Origin: Mucilaginibacter saanensis
GTDB lineage: Bacteria > Bacteroidota > Bacteroidia > Sphingobacteriales > Sphingobacteriaceae
Assembly (NCBI RefSeq): GCF_014200575.1
Contig: NZ_JACHBZ010000028.1
Location: 1 to 41,602 of the forward strand
Length of the DNA: 41,602 nucleotides
Direction of reading: 5' to 3'
The position numbers and the translations under genes are program-made. The notes under the pieces were generated by a model, which saw only the letters and a list, made by a program, of their open reading frames with translations, was not told the DNA's origin and searched no databases. Positions 6,987-15,097 of this stretch are shown here, piece after piece (position 1 is the first letter of the stretch; every line of letters begins with the position of its first letter).

Positions 6987-7070
6987 GTCATTGCGAGGAA
7001 CGAAGCAACCGCGAACTGTGCATTACCACTCTGCATATTGTGAAATTGCCACGCTATCGCTCACAATGAC
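6987..7070. repeat. Interspersed palindromic repeat (GTCATTGCGAGG type)
   Basis: Ends GTCATTGCGAG (6987-6997) and CTCACAATGAC (7060-7070) are complementary at 10 of 11 positions; inside are GAACGAAGCAA on the left and GCCACGCTATCG on the right. This is a widespread intergenic repeat style in Bacteroidota. It lies between priA and pcm. A lone arm of the same type is at 92-105. Confidence 0.75.
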
Positions 7071-7091
7071 GTCGTGAATTAAATCTCCCCC

Positions 7092-9581
7092 CTAATACGG
7101 ATCAACATCGGGCTGGATGATGCTGCCCTTGCTTAGTTTGGTGGTTTGAAACTGGACAATCACATCGCGCAAAATCGCCTTTGCCTTAACAATGGAGATA
7201 CCATCCTTCTCAAACTTAAGCATGATGGATTTGATATAATAATTACGGATCCGACTAATAAGGGGTGCCTCCGGGCCAACTACCCGCTCGCCAAAATGTT
7301 TGCGCAGCTCGTTACCCAGGTAATTGGCCTGGTTATATAATACCTCCGGATCCTTATGTTTGATATCAAGGTTAATGATTCGGTAAAATGGTGGGTATTT
7401 AAAGCTTTTGCGCTCCTCCATTTCCGTAAAATACAGGTCATTGTAATCGTTAGCTATTACCTGTTTTATTACCCGGTGATGCGGGTCATACGTTTGTATC
7501 ACTACCTTACCCTGTTTACCCCGGCGACCGGCGCGGCCGCTCACCTGCGCCAGCATTTGAAAGCTGCGTTCATTGGCCCTATAATCCGGAAATTTAAGCA
7601 GGCTATCTGCGTTAATGATCCCGATAAGTGTAACGTCCGAAAAATCAAGCCCTTTGGCTACCATCTGGGTACCCACCAGTATATCTATCTTTTTCTCTTC
7701 CAGGTTATTCAGTATGGTTTGCAGGGAATTACGGGCACGGGTGGTATCCAGGTCCATACGGGTTATGCGGGCCTCGGGTAACAACAAGCTCAGTTCATCC
7801 TCAATTTTCTCGGTACCAAAACCCTTATATTCCAGGTGCGTTGATCCGCAGGCCGGACAAATAGACGGCGAATCTTCCTTATACCCGCAATAGTGACAAT
7901 GCAATTTGCCGCTGCTTTTATGATAGGTAAGGCTTACGTCGCAATTGATGCACTTGGGGGTATAGGCGCATATTTTACACATCAGTACAGGAGCATACCC
8001 CCGGCGGTTCTGAAACAATATCACCTGCTCCTTATTGGCCAGCGCCTGGTTTATACCCTCCATCAGCACACTGGTAAAGTGCGATTGTATGGTTTTCTGT
8101 TTAGTTTCATGACTGATGCTCACCACCTGCACTTCGGGCAGCTGTACGCCGCCATAACGCTCGGTTAGCTCAACAAAGCCATATTTATGGTTGCGGGCAT
8201 TAAAGTAACTTTCAAAGGATGGTGTTGCCGAACCCAGCAGCACTTTGCCCTGGTGCATATTGGCCAAAAATATAGCGGCATCACGGGCGTTATAACGCGG
8301 GGCGGGGTCAAACTGCTTATAGGAGGTTTCGTGTTCCTCATCAACCACAATAAGGCCAAGGTCATTAAACGGCAAAAATACCGACGACCGCGCCCCCAGT
8401 ATAACCTTATAATCATTATTGAGTACTTTTTGCCAAACTTCTACCCTTTCGTTATCATTAAAACGTGAGTGATAAACGCCGATGTCGGCACCAAAATACA
8501 TGCGCAGCCGCTCAATAATGTGGGTAGTAAGCGCAATTTCGGGCAGCAGGTAAAGCACCTGCCTGTCGTTACGCATCATTTCCTCAATCATCCTGATGTA
8601 TACCTGCGTTTTGCCCGACGATGTTACCCCGTGCAGCAGCACTACATCCTTCTCCTTAAACTGGGTGCGAATGCCTTGCAGTACACTGCTTTGCTGTTCA
8701 CTCAGTTCAAAATTGGTGTTAAAATCTTCGTCCTCCTCAAAATGAAGGCGGCTTACATTTTTTTCCTCGGCAAAAAGTATCTCTTTTTCAATAAGCGATT
8801 TGATACTTGATTCGCCTGCACCGCTTTCCTCAATCAGCTCATTTTTGGTAATGGCTTTTTGGTGGCGGGCCAGCTTAATATAGGCAAGCAAAGCATCGGC
8901 CTGCTTAGGCGCGCGTTTCTCCAGTATCGGGAAAAGCTCACGTAAATTTTCCGGGTTATTATAAACCGGGTTAAGGGTTATAAAAGTACGCTTACGCGGT
9001 TTGTAACGCTCGCTTACCTCCTCTGATATGTGGATGATGTTTTTCTCAAACATCAGTTTCAGGATAGGCATTACAGTTTTTTGCCCCAGCAATTTGGCAA
9101 TATCGCTTATAGTTAGTTCGGGCTGTATATCCAGCGCCTCTACAATTAAAAACTCTTTATCGTGCAGGGTTGAGCGGTCAATATCATACTCCTTGTTGAG
9201 TACTATCCGGGTTTCGCTGGCCAACTTCAGGGCAGCAGGCAGGGCGGCATTCATTACCTCGCCAATGTTGCACATGTAATAATCGGCCAGCCATTGCCAA
9301 AAATGCAGCTGATGCGGCGTTACTACGGGCCTGTCATCCAAAACCTCGATGATATATTTGGCCTCGTATTTTTCAGGGGCCAGGGTACTTATTTCTTTTA
9401 CAATGGCTGTATACAGCTTGCTTTTGCCAAATTGTACCACCACCCTTTTGCCAATGGCAATGGCATCATTTTGATCATAAGGCACGCGGTAGGTATAATT
9501 TTTTGAAATTGCGAGCGGCAAAATCACTTCGGCAAAAAGCGTTTTACGGTCGGTATGTTCAATTTCAGCAAACTCTAACAT
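7092..9581 (-). CDS. priA: Primosomal protein N' (PriA helicase)
   Basis: 829 aa. PriA recognises stalled or repaired replication forks and reloads the replicative helicase. Residues about 10-110 form the 3'-end-binding domain (LFAEVILPLAISKNYTYRVP) and about 120-270 a winged-helix region. The helicase core carries Walker A GVTSSGKTQVY and Walker B with DEEH (VDEEHETSYKQ). Between the helicase lobes lie the zinc-binding cysteines (CKIC, CINC, CHYC, CPAC pairs), then VGTQMVAKGLDF and QVSGRAGRRG of lobe 2. All hallmark motifs are intact and the length is typical of Bacteroidota PriA. Its first codons run into the 7-bp-period array at 9584-9696, so the promoter must lie in or beyond that array. 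It is upstream of pcm on the same strand, but a 215-bp gap with a repeat separates them. Confidence 0.97.
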   Translation of the reverse strand: MLEFAEIEHTDRKTLFAEVILPLAISKNYTYRVPYDQNDAIAIGKRVVVQFGKSKLYTAIVKEISTLAPEKYEAKYIIEVLDDRPVVTPHQLHFWQWLADYYMCNIGEVMNAALPAALKLASETRIVLNKEYDIDRSTLHDKEFLIVEALDIQPELTISDIAKLLGQKTVMPILKLMFEKNIIHISEEVSERYKPRKRTFITLNPVYNNPENLRELFPILEKRAPKQADALLAYIKLARHQKAITKNELIEESGAGESSIKSLIEKEILFAEEKNVSRLHFEEDEDFNTNFELSEQQSSVLQGIRTQFKEKDVVLLHGVTSSGKTQVYIRMIEEMMRNDRQVLYLLPEIALTTHIIERLRMYFGADIGVYHSRFNDNERVEVWQKVLNNDYKVILGARSSVFLPFNDLGLIVVDEEHETSYKQFDPAPRYNARDAAIFLANMHQGKVLLGSATPSFESYFNARNHKYGFVELTERYGGVQLPEVQVVSISHETKQKTIQSHFTSVLMEGINQALANKEQVILFQNRRGYAPVLMCKICAYTPKCINCDVSLTYHKSSGKLHCHYCGYKEDSPSICPACGSTHLEYKGFGTEKIEDELSLLLPEARITRMDLDTTRARNSLQTILNNLEEKKIDILVGTQMVAKGLDFSDVTLIGIINADSLLKFPDYRANERSFQMLAQVSGRAGRRGKQGKVVIQTYDPHHRVIKQVIANDYNDLYFTEMEERKSFKYPPFYRIINLDIKHKDPEVLYNQANYLGNELRKHFGERVVGPEAPLISRIRNYYIKSIMLKFEKDGISIVKAKAILRDVIVQFQTTKLSKGSIIQPDVDPY

Positions 9582-9583
9582 TT

Positions 9584-9696
9584 TAAATTCTAAACTTATA
9601 AATCCTAATTTGTAAATCCTAAATGTTAGGTCCTTATTTCTAAACTCTAAATGTCAGGTGTTAATTTCTAAATCCTAAACTCTAATTCCTAATCCT
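9584..9696. repeat. Degenerate 7-bp-period array, CTAA core
   Basis: CTAA occurs at 9605, 9619, 9640, 9647, 9668, 9675, 9682 and 9689, all spaced by exact multiples of 7 bp; 9590 and 9575 lie close to the register at 15-bp steps. Typical units are ATCCTAA, ACTCTAA and TTTCTAA. The array occupies most of the gap between the DUF423 gene and priA, and the first codons of priA (minus strand ATG TTA GAG TTT) look like one more unit. The sequence differs from, but shares period and CTAA core with, the perfect array at 41511-41602. Confidence 0.75.
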
Positions 9697-9734
9697 TGAT
9701 CTTTTGTCCAAAAATCCTTTATTCAAAGCCCCTT

Positions 9735-10121
9735 TTATTTATTACGTAAAGCAGCAAGTGCCAGCATCAGCCAGCCCAAAATGAACAATAAACCGCCCAG
9801 CGGAGTAATTGGCCCAAGGGCAATCAGCCAGTCCCAGCCTAATATACTGCGGCATGACAGCAGGTAAAGCGAGCCCGAAAAAAACACAATACCAAAGGTA
9901 AAAAGGTAATAAGATGCTGTAATAAGCTTGTTTTTAAACCGGGCAAATGTTGACAGGAAAAGCAATGCAAATACATGATAAAAGTTATACTGAACTGCCG
10001 TGTGCCACACCTCAAGCTGACTGGCTGGTAATAAGGCCTTTAAACCATGCGCGCCAAAGGCTCCGGTTATTACGGCCAGCATACCAAAAACTGATGCTGT
10101 AATAATTATTTGTTTGTTCAT
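9735..10121 (-). CDS. DUF423 family small membrane protein
   Basis: 128 aa from the ATG at 10121; an upstream in-frame start at 10148 adds nine residues and seems less likely. There are four hydrophobic segments: about 3-23, 40-60, 65-90 and 98-122. Family signatures are visible: GAFGAHGLK near residue 20, WHTAVQYNFYHVFALL near residue 40, FSGSLYLL near residue 83, and LGPITPLGGLLFILGW at the end. This matches the YgdD/DUF423 inner-membrane family, whose function is unknown. It is read away from the divergent 532-aa gene and towards priA, with no operon partner of related function. The C-terminus ends in a short basic tail. Confidence 0.9.
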   Translation of the reverse strand: MNKQIIITASVFGMLAVITGAFGAHGLKALLPASQLEVWHTAVQYNFYHVFALLFLSTFARFKNKLITASYYLFTFGIVFFSGSLYLLSCRSILGWDWLIALGPITPLGGLLFILGWLMLALAALRNK

Positions 10122-10184
10122 GCAGATATAAAAAGCTAAGTTAACCAATTGAAAGTATTACTTTAATGCCGCAGGGTAAAATTC

Positions 10185-10192
10185 TATCTTTG
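10185..10192 (+). promoter_or_regulatory. Probable -7 promoter element of the 532-aa gene
   Basis: TATCTTTG fits TAnnTTTG and ends 14 bases before the ATG at 10207, giving an expected leader of under ten bases without a Shine-Dalgarno sequence. TTTA stands at the -33 spacing (10162-10165) rather than the ideal TTTG. Confidence 0.5.
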
Positions 10193-10206
10193 TAAAGCAA
10201 CCCGCC

Positions 10207-11805
10207 ATGAAACGACTGATAGTTACCACCTTAATTTTACTTGCCGCTACCATAACCGTAACGGTTATTTATTTCAAAAATTTAAGTCCGCCGGGGGTAC
10301 GCACCAGCCAGGTAATGCGCACCATTCCTGACAATGCCACAGCCGTATTTGAGTTTAATAATGAGAAAGGTTTTTACGATATTTTTAAGGGCAGCCAGCT
10401 GTTATGTGCCGTTGCCGGTAAAGAAAAACTTGCCGATCTGGACACCCTGCGCAAACTCCTGCTGGCATCACCCCAGTTAGATCAGTTTTTTACCGGGCAA
10501 AACGTTTTCATATCCATACATCCGTCAAACAGTAATGATATTGGCCTGCTCATAACCACCACCGCAATAAGCGCCTTTAAAGCCGACGCTTTTGCCCGTT
10601 TAAGTACCCAGCCCATCGGCGGTTTAACCATAAGTACCGTACGTAATACCGTTGGCATTGAATATGATGTACTGGTAAAGGCTATCAACAAACATTTTTA
10701 TATCATAAAAAAGGAAGACAATGTTTTTGCGGGCAGTTTTTCTAAAGAGCTTATTGACCAAAGTATTTTATACCGCGATGATAAGAGCAAAAATGTTTTT
10801 ATCCCGTTGCCCGAGCAGCAAAACTCAAATTCGCTGGCCAACCTGTATATTAATTACGAACAGCTGTCGCCCCTGATGGACCAGTTGTTTAAAAACAAGA
10901 ACACCGATATTTTTAAAAGCTTTAAGCTGCTGCCCGCCGTGGCGGCCTTAAGCCTAAACTATAAAAATGATGTGCTGATGTTTAATGGCTTTACCAACAT
11001 GCAGTACAACCATGCGGCCAGCTATTTAAACCTGTTTGCCGCGCAGCAGCCCGTTGTTAATCACTTAAAGGATATTTTTCCGGCAACTACGGCGTACAGC
11101 ATCAATTTTGCAGTATCAGACCCTCAGAAGTTTTCGGCAGGACTTTCACAGTGGCATATCAAGGCAGGCATCGGCAATGAAAAGGACCAGCTGTTCAGCA
11201 AAATAAAAGCCGAAACCGGGCTATTCTTAAAACCCGAATTTGAACATTTACTGGGTAATGAGTTTGCCATAGTAACCACCCGCTACCAGGAAAAGTATGC
11301 CATTGTGGCCGTTAAGGATGGTTCAAAACTATTGCCGCTCATGATGAACATCAGTACCATGACCAATGATAAGGTGGGGCAATTTAACTACAACAAGCTT
11401 CCGTTTTATTTATTGGGCGATGCATTCAGTATTTTCAGGAAGCCTTATTTTATGATACAGGACAACTACCTGATACTGGCTACCACCTCCTCTGAACTTA
11501 CAAGCTACACCGATACGTATATTAACCGCAAATTCCTGAGCAAGATTGACCAGTATAACCAGTTTGATGACCTGTTGGCCGAAAGAAGTAACGTGGCATT
11601 TTTTATCAACTTTAAAAACACCCAGGCTATACTAAAAAGAGATCTTAAAGAACCCTTTTACAGTGCATTTGAAAACAACGAGCCGGGCTGGAAAAGCTTT
11701 TATGGAGCTGCATACCAGTTTGCCGCATCAGACCGGAATTTTTACACCAATTTTTGTATGCGCCTTAACAGCGCTGACACTACCGCGGTAAAAAATTCAA
11801 ATTAA
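10207..11805 (+). CDS. Conserved hypothetical envelope protein (532 aa)
   Basis: I do not recognise a named family with confidence; the layout faintly recalls DUF3352-type proteins. Residues about 4-24 are a single hydrophobic segment without a clear cleavage site, so it is probably an N-terminally anchored periplasmic protein. The large remainder is soluble with mixed strands and helices. It opens with an IPDNATAVFEFNN segment and has no cysteine motif or catalytic signature; GLLITT, LLPAVAALSLNY and LLGNEFAIVTTRY are hydrophobic strand-like stretches. It precedes a DUF5723-like outer-membrane protein by 135 bp on the same strand, and the two may be functionally paired. The promoter at 10185 indicates its own transcript start with a very short leader. 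Function unknown. Confidence 0.8.
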   Translation: MKRLIVTTLILLAATITVTVIYFKNLSPPGVRTSQVMRTIPDNATAVFEFNNEKGFYDIFKGSQLLCAVAGKEKLADLDTLRKLLLASPQLDQFFTGQNVFISIHPSNSNDIGLLITTTAISAFKADAFARLSTQPIGGLTISTVRNTVGIEYDVLVKAINKHFYIIKKEDNVFAGSFSKELIDQSILYRDDKSKNVFIPLPEQQNSNSLANLYINYEQLSPLMDQLFKNKNTDIFKSFKLLPAVAALSLNYKNDVLMFNGFTNMQYNHAASYLNLFAAQQPVVNHLKDIFPATTAYSINFAVSDPQKFSAGLSQWHIKAGIGNEKDQLFSKIKAETGLFLKPEFEHLLGNEFAIVTTRYQEKYAIVAVKDGSKLLPLMMNISTMTNDKVGQFNYNKLPFYLLGDAFSIFRKPYFMIQDNYLILATTSSELTSYTDTYINRKFLSKIDQYNQFDDLLAERSNVAFFINFKNTQAILKRDLKEPFYSAFENNEPGWKSFYGAAYQFAASDRNFYTNFCMRLNSADTTAVKNSN

Positions 11806-11940
11806 TTAAGTTATTACACAACCATACACCATAAATTTCGTTAAAATAAATATTGTGGTTTCGCACACTTTTATGATAACGATACCTACTTTTAACTTGT
11901 ATCTGTAAAGCAATATAAACTGAAGCCCGGCAAACACCAT

Positions 11941-13377
11941 ATGAATAAAATCTTACTTGTTTTTTGCTTAGTTCTTTTCTCTTTTTCGGTTTCAGCCCAG
12001 CAATTTTCACAGTACAATACAGGTACACTTTTTGACTCTTTCGAGAACCCTTCCCAACGATCATTTATACCAGACTCCAGCCGGCAATATGCCTTTAACT
12101 TTTTGATACCAAATTTTGATATCAACACCTACTTAACCGGCAACATGCAAACGGGTATTAAAACCAGGCTATTTTCAACCAATGCCTTATATAATACCAA
12201 CGATTTAAAAATTGGCCAGGGAAAGTACAATCATTTTAATGCCAATGCCAACGCCTACTCCATTATGTTCAAGTTTTTTTCGAGCCTTAACGGTGATGTG
12301 GAAATGGGATTTTCGGCACAAACCAAGGTGGAGAGCCGGGGCTATTTTTCTGATGAGTCGCTTGCTTTGCTAAACGGCGCAACAAACTTTCCGAACAGCA
12401 TTTACAGCAATGTATTTAATGACAATTACCAGTACCAGGCTTATCATCAGATAAGTTTCTCATACCGTGAGCGCATCAACAGCAAAATTGCACTGGGTTT
12501 TAAAATAAGCGGATTGCTCGGCATCCAATATCAGCAAATTAATATCAACCGCTCGCAAATTGCCTTTGACAATCAAAAGGATAATGCGGTACTTGCCTTA
12601 CAGGGGCGCTATTATGACAGCTACATCCCCGGGCTTACCACGGCACATGATTATTTGCCCACCTTTCGTAACCCGGGTGCGGCCATTAGTTTAGGCGGAT
12701 CATACAAAACTGATGACCATATCACCATACAGGCCAACATTAAAGATCTGGGATTTATTCACTGGAGCAAACGGTCAAGCGTTTACAATTTTGATAATAC
12801 CGAAGTTTTAAACGGCCTCTCGACCCTGCACCGTGAGGATACCATTTACAACCGGACACACCAGCTGTTAAGAAATAATGGCATCATGCAGTCATTTACC
12901 ACGCCTATAGATGGCCGTGCAGAGCTAAGTGCCACCAAAAGCTACTGGCTTGACGATGAAAGCCAGTTCAAATACTCGCCTACCCTTATCGCATCCAAAG
13001 AGTTATTTTATGCGGGCTTTGCGGGGGCATTGGTTAACCATTTCCAGTACCATAACTACACGGTTTCGCTTACGGCCAGTTATGATGATATGAAGTTTTT
13101 TAACCTGGGCACGCAGTTCATGATCAAATCGCCAAATGCCGAATTTTTTATAGGTACAGACCGCTTAACCAATACCGCCCGGCTCGGGCTATCGGCCTTG
13201 CATAACGATACGCAGATAACCCATAACGGTAATTATACAGGCGGGGATATTTATTTAGGATTCAGCTTAAAATTTGGCCATGTGATTGAGCACCCCATGA
13301 ACGCCAGCAGCATTCCTATGGGCGAAAAGGGATTTTTGGGCCGCCTGTTTGGCCGGTTGTTTAAAACCAATAAGTAG
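11941..13377 (+). CDS. DUF5723-like outer-membrane beta-barrel protein
   Basis: 478 aa. A clean signal peptide (MNKILLVFCLVLFSFSVSA, cut before QQF) sends it through Sec. The mature part is rich in alternating aromatic and polar residues, with repeated short strands typical of an outer-membrane barrel: AYSIMFKFF, GFKISGLLGIQYQQININ, AAISLGGSYKT, YTVSLTASYDDMKFF. The N-terminus (QFSQYNTGTLFDSFENPSQRS) and overall pattern fit the DUF5723 family found in Bacteroidota, related in style to PorP/PorV-type barrels. The last 30 residues are basic and Gly-rich and probably periplasmic. It follows the 532-aa protein on the same strand. Its 3' end is only six bases from the convergent tsaB gene with no terminator between them. 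Precise role unknown. Confidence 0.75.
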   Translation: MNKILLVFCLVLFSFSVSAQQFSQYNTGTLFDSFENPSQRSFIPDSSRQYAFNFLIPNFDINTYLTGNMQTGIKTRLFSTNALYNTNDLKIGQGKYNHFNANANAYSIMFKFFSSLNGDVEMGFSAQTKVESRGYFSDESLALLNGATNFPNSIYSNVFNDNYQYQAYHQISFSYRERINSKIALGFKISGLLGIQYQQININRSQIAFDNQKDNAVLALQGRYYDSYIPGLTTAHDYLPTFRNPGAAISLGGSYKTDDHITIQANIKDLGFIHWSKRSSVYNFDNTEVLNGLSTLHREDTIYNRTHQLLRNNGIMQSFTTPIDGRAELSATKSYWLDDESQFKYSPTLIASKELFYAGFAGALVNHFQYHNYTVSLTASYDDMKFFNLGTQFMIKSPNAEFFIGTDRLTNTARLGLSALHNDTQITHNGNYTGGDIYLGFSLKFGHVIEHPMNASSIPMGEKGFLGRLFGRLFKTNK

Positions 13378-13383
13378 TTTGGC

Positions 13384-14076
13384 TTACAGAGCTTTTTTGC
13401 CTGCTATAAAATCTTTCAGGTAATAAGGTTCAAAATAGGCTACGTCTTCAAACTCCTGGTTATTAAATCTTTCGGCCGCCTTTTGAGTAAGGTATGTTGC
13501 CGAATTTACAAAACCAGGTAAAAACTTGGCATTAGCGTTACCGCCTAATGCAGCCTCACATTTATCAGCTCCATCGCCAAAAAATAAAACTTTGTGACTG
13601 CTTAAAAACTCCTTAAAACTATGTTCGTCAATAATGTCGGCAGCTGTTGCACGCACTTTTACCCCTTCGGTATTAAACAAGGCGCAGTAAACCTCCATGC
13701 GGCGGGCATCAATCATAGGGCATAAAAGGGTATCGGCATCAACGGTAACTACCTTCTCGCCTATAATGGCATAAGCCATAGCTTCAAGGGTTTCAATGGC
13801 TATCAGGGGTTTATTTAAGGCAAAGCACAAACCTTTGGCTGTTGATACGCCTATGCGCAAACCCGTATATGAACCAGGACCGCAGCTTACGGCAACGGCA
13901 TCCAGGTCATCATAAGTTAAACCGGCATTGGTTATCAGCTCTTCAATAAAAAGTGTAATAACCTCCGCGTGTATATTACGCTCGTTTATTTGTTTAAAAG
14001 CCAAAACATTACCATCAACAGCTAATGCTACTGAACAGGATGTTGTTGCGGTTTCAATTTGCAAAATAACACTCAT
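13384..14076 (-). CDS. tsaB: tRNA threonylcarbamoyladenosine biosynthesis protein TsaB
   Basis: 230 aa from the ATG at 14076; the frame extends upstream to 14130, but those residues overlap yidD and are not family-like. TsaB is the inactive ASKHA-fold partner that dimerises with TsaD (Kae1) to make the t6A modification at position 37 of ANN-decoding tRNAs. Signatures: ILQIETATTSCSVAL at the start, HAEVITLFIEELI, DAVAVSCGPGSYTGLRIGVS (the classic PGSYTGLR motif), AKGLCFALNKPLIAIETLEAMA, and MIDARRMEVYCALF. It lacks the His-x-x-x-His metal site expected in TsaD, as it should. It is the last gene of rpmH-rnpA-yidD-tsaB, four bases after yidD, so probably co-transcribed with translation genes. 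tsaD and tsaE are not in the window. Confidence 0.95.
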   Translation of the reverse strand: MSVILQIETATTSCSVALAVDGNVLAFKQINERNIHAEVITLFIEELITNAGLTYDDLDAVAVSCGPGSYTGLRIGVSTAKGLCFALNKPLIAIETLEAMAYAIIGEKVVTVDADTLLCPMIDARRMEVYCALFNTEGVKVRATAADIIDEHSFKEFLSSHKVLFFGDGADKCEAALGGNANAKFLPGFVNSATYLTQKAAERFNNQEFEDVAYFEPYYLKDFIAGKKAL

Positions 14077-14080
14077 AGTT

Positions 14081-14323
14081 TCAAGGTACTGGATCATGAC
14101 CATGGCCGCCCCAGGGGTGGCAGCTGGCAATGCGTTTTAAAGTTAACCATCCGCCTTTAAAGGCACCGTGCTTTTTAATAGCTTCAACCCCATACTGCGA
14201 ACACGTAGGTGTGTACCGGCATGAAGCACCCGTAAGCGGCGAAATAAAGTACTGATATATTTTGATCAGCAATATAAAAATGCCTCCAATAAGCGCTTTA
14301 AATATCCTGACAACTGCATTCAT
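14081..14323 (-). CDS. yidD: Membrane protein insertion efficiency factor YidD
   Basis: 80 aa from the ATG at 14323, only one base after the rnpA stop codon. YidD is a small amphipathic inner-membrane-associated protein that assists insertion of proteins by YidC. Family marks: the N-terminal amphipathic/hydrophobic helix (residues about 5-25), [22 protein letters not shown] with its conserved cysteines, ALKKHG-like [11 protein letters not shown], and [17 protein letters not shown] at the C-terminus. Everything expected is present. Its position after rnpA is conserved across bacteria; here tsaB, not yidC, follows. The open frame reaches further upstream, but those residues overlap rnpA and do not fit the family. 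Confidence 0.96.
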   Translation of the reverse strand: MNAVVRIFKALIGGIFILLIKIYQYFISPLTGASCRYTPTCSQYGVEAIKKHGAFKGGWLTLKRIASCHPWGGHGHDPVP

Positions 14324-14324
14324 A

Positions 14325-14741
14325 CTATTTAACCGGGATGTTATTGGCAACGGCCGTTAATTGCTCTGCAAGCTGATGGAGCAGCTTCAGCATTTTTTTT
14401 TCAATAACGCTGTAAGGAACAATTTCCTTGCCTATATACCCAACAGATAGTATGATCTTTTTATCGGCAGCCTGCAATAAGTTATAAAGATGCAGCTGCT
14501 TTTGCAGCCGGTATGACTCGCGCATGCACCGTTTTATTAAATTACGGTCAACAGCATGTTTATACCGTCTTTTCGGAACCGAAAATAAAACCTGTGCAGG
14601 ATACAGCTGTGGATCAGTATGATATAACCACGAGACTTTGAAGGGGTAACACAAAAAAGAAGAGCCGTTATGAAAAAGCTTATCAATGAGCCTTTTATTA
14701 CATAACCGTTCTTCTTTTTTAAAAGTATACATAGTTGCCAT
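14325..14741 (-). CDS. rnpA: Ribonuclease P protein component
   Basis: 138 aa from the ATG at 14741 ([13 protein letters not shown]); the next ATG, at 14732, gives 135 aa and is equally plausible. This is the protein subunit that helps the RNase P RNA bind and cleave the 5' leader of pre-tRNAs. It begins with the typical [20 protein letters not shown] segment and carries the basic RNR-like motif as [22 protein letters not shown], which contacts the RNA. The C-terminal tail is longer than in E. coli but usual for Bacteroidota. It lies 64 bp after rpmH and one base before the yidD start, so these form an operon. The catalytic RNA gene rnpB was not seen in the window. Confidence 0.93.
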   Translation of the reverse strand: MATMYTFKKEERLCNKRLIDKLFHNGSSFLCYPFKVSWLYHTDPQLYPAQVLFSVPKRRYKHAVDRNLIKRCMRESYRLQKQLHLYNLLQAADKKIILSVGYIGKEIVPYSVIEKKMLKLLHQLAEQLTAVANNIPVK

Positions 14742-14805
14742 AGTTGAACCGGAATTAAAGCACATAAACGGTCCATGTCCCTATGAAAGGACCAAGCAAC
14801 CGGAA

Positions 14806-14964
14806 TTATGCTTTATGACGACCCTCGTCAGAAACTGATAATCTTTTTCTGCCTTTTGCTCTTCTGGCTGCTAATATTCTTCTACCGTTAGCAGTTGACA
14901 TGCGTTCACGGAATCCGTGTTTATTTCTTCTTTTTCTTTGAGAAGGCTGAAACGTTCTTTTCAT
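14806..14964 (-). CDS. rpmH: 50S ribosomal protein L34
   Basis: 52 aa, found by reading the minus strand in the gap before rnpA. The translation starts [20 protein letters not shown] and continues [20 protein letters not shown], which is unmistakable L34; the tail [12 protein letters not shown] gives it the slight C-terminal extension seen in Bacteroidota. It is a small basic protein of the large ribosomal subunit. It is the first gene of rpmH-rnpA-yidD-tsaB, with a near-perfect promoter at 15003-15033 about 40 bases upstream. The spacing to rnpA is 64 bp with no terminator, so read-through into rnpA is expected, as in most bacteria. Confidence 0.98.
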   Translation of the reverse strand: MKRTFQPSQRKRRNKHGFRERMSTANGRRILAARRAKGRKRLSVSDEGRHKA

Positions 14965-15002
14965 GGCTATTTATTCTATTCGTCGTTTTAAAAACAAGAG
15001 CG

Positions 15003-15033
15003 CAAATGTAGTAATATTTTACAACATTTCAAA
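15003..15033 (-). promoter_or_regulatory. Promoter of the rpmH operon
   Basis: On the minus strand TTTG (15030-15033), a 19-bp spacer, then TACATTTG (15003-15010). This is an exact match to the Bacteroidota housekeeping promoter (TTTG, about 19 bp, TAnnTTTG), the best in the window. The expected transcript start leaves a leader of about 30-35 bases before rpmH. Confidence 0.8.
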
Positions 15034-15097
15034 TACTATTTTTCTTATTTGATCGTCAATGTTTCTTACTGTAAATTAAGCATTTTAAAACCACAAT

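Noticed and set aside
7146..9506. Series of plus-strand frames opposite priA
   Set aside because: They lie wholly antisense to a complete PriA with all helicase motifs, and none resembles a known protein.
11780..12128. Minus-strand frames between the 532-aa gene and the DUF5723-like gene
   Set aside because: They overlap the signal peptide and start of a clear outer-membrane protein in antisense, and look like random basic peptides.
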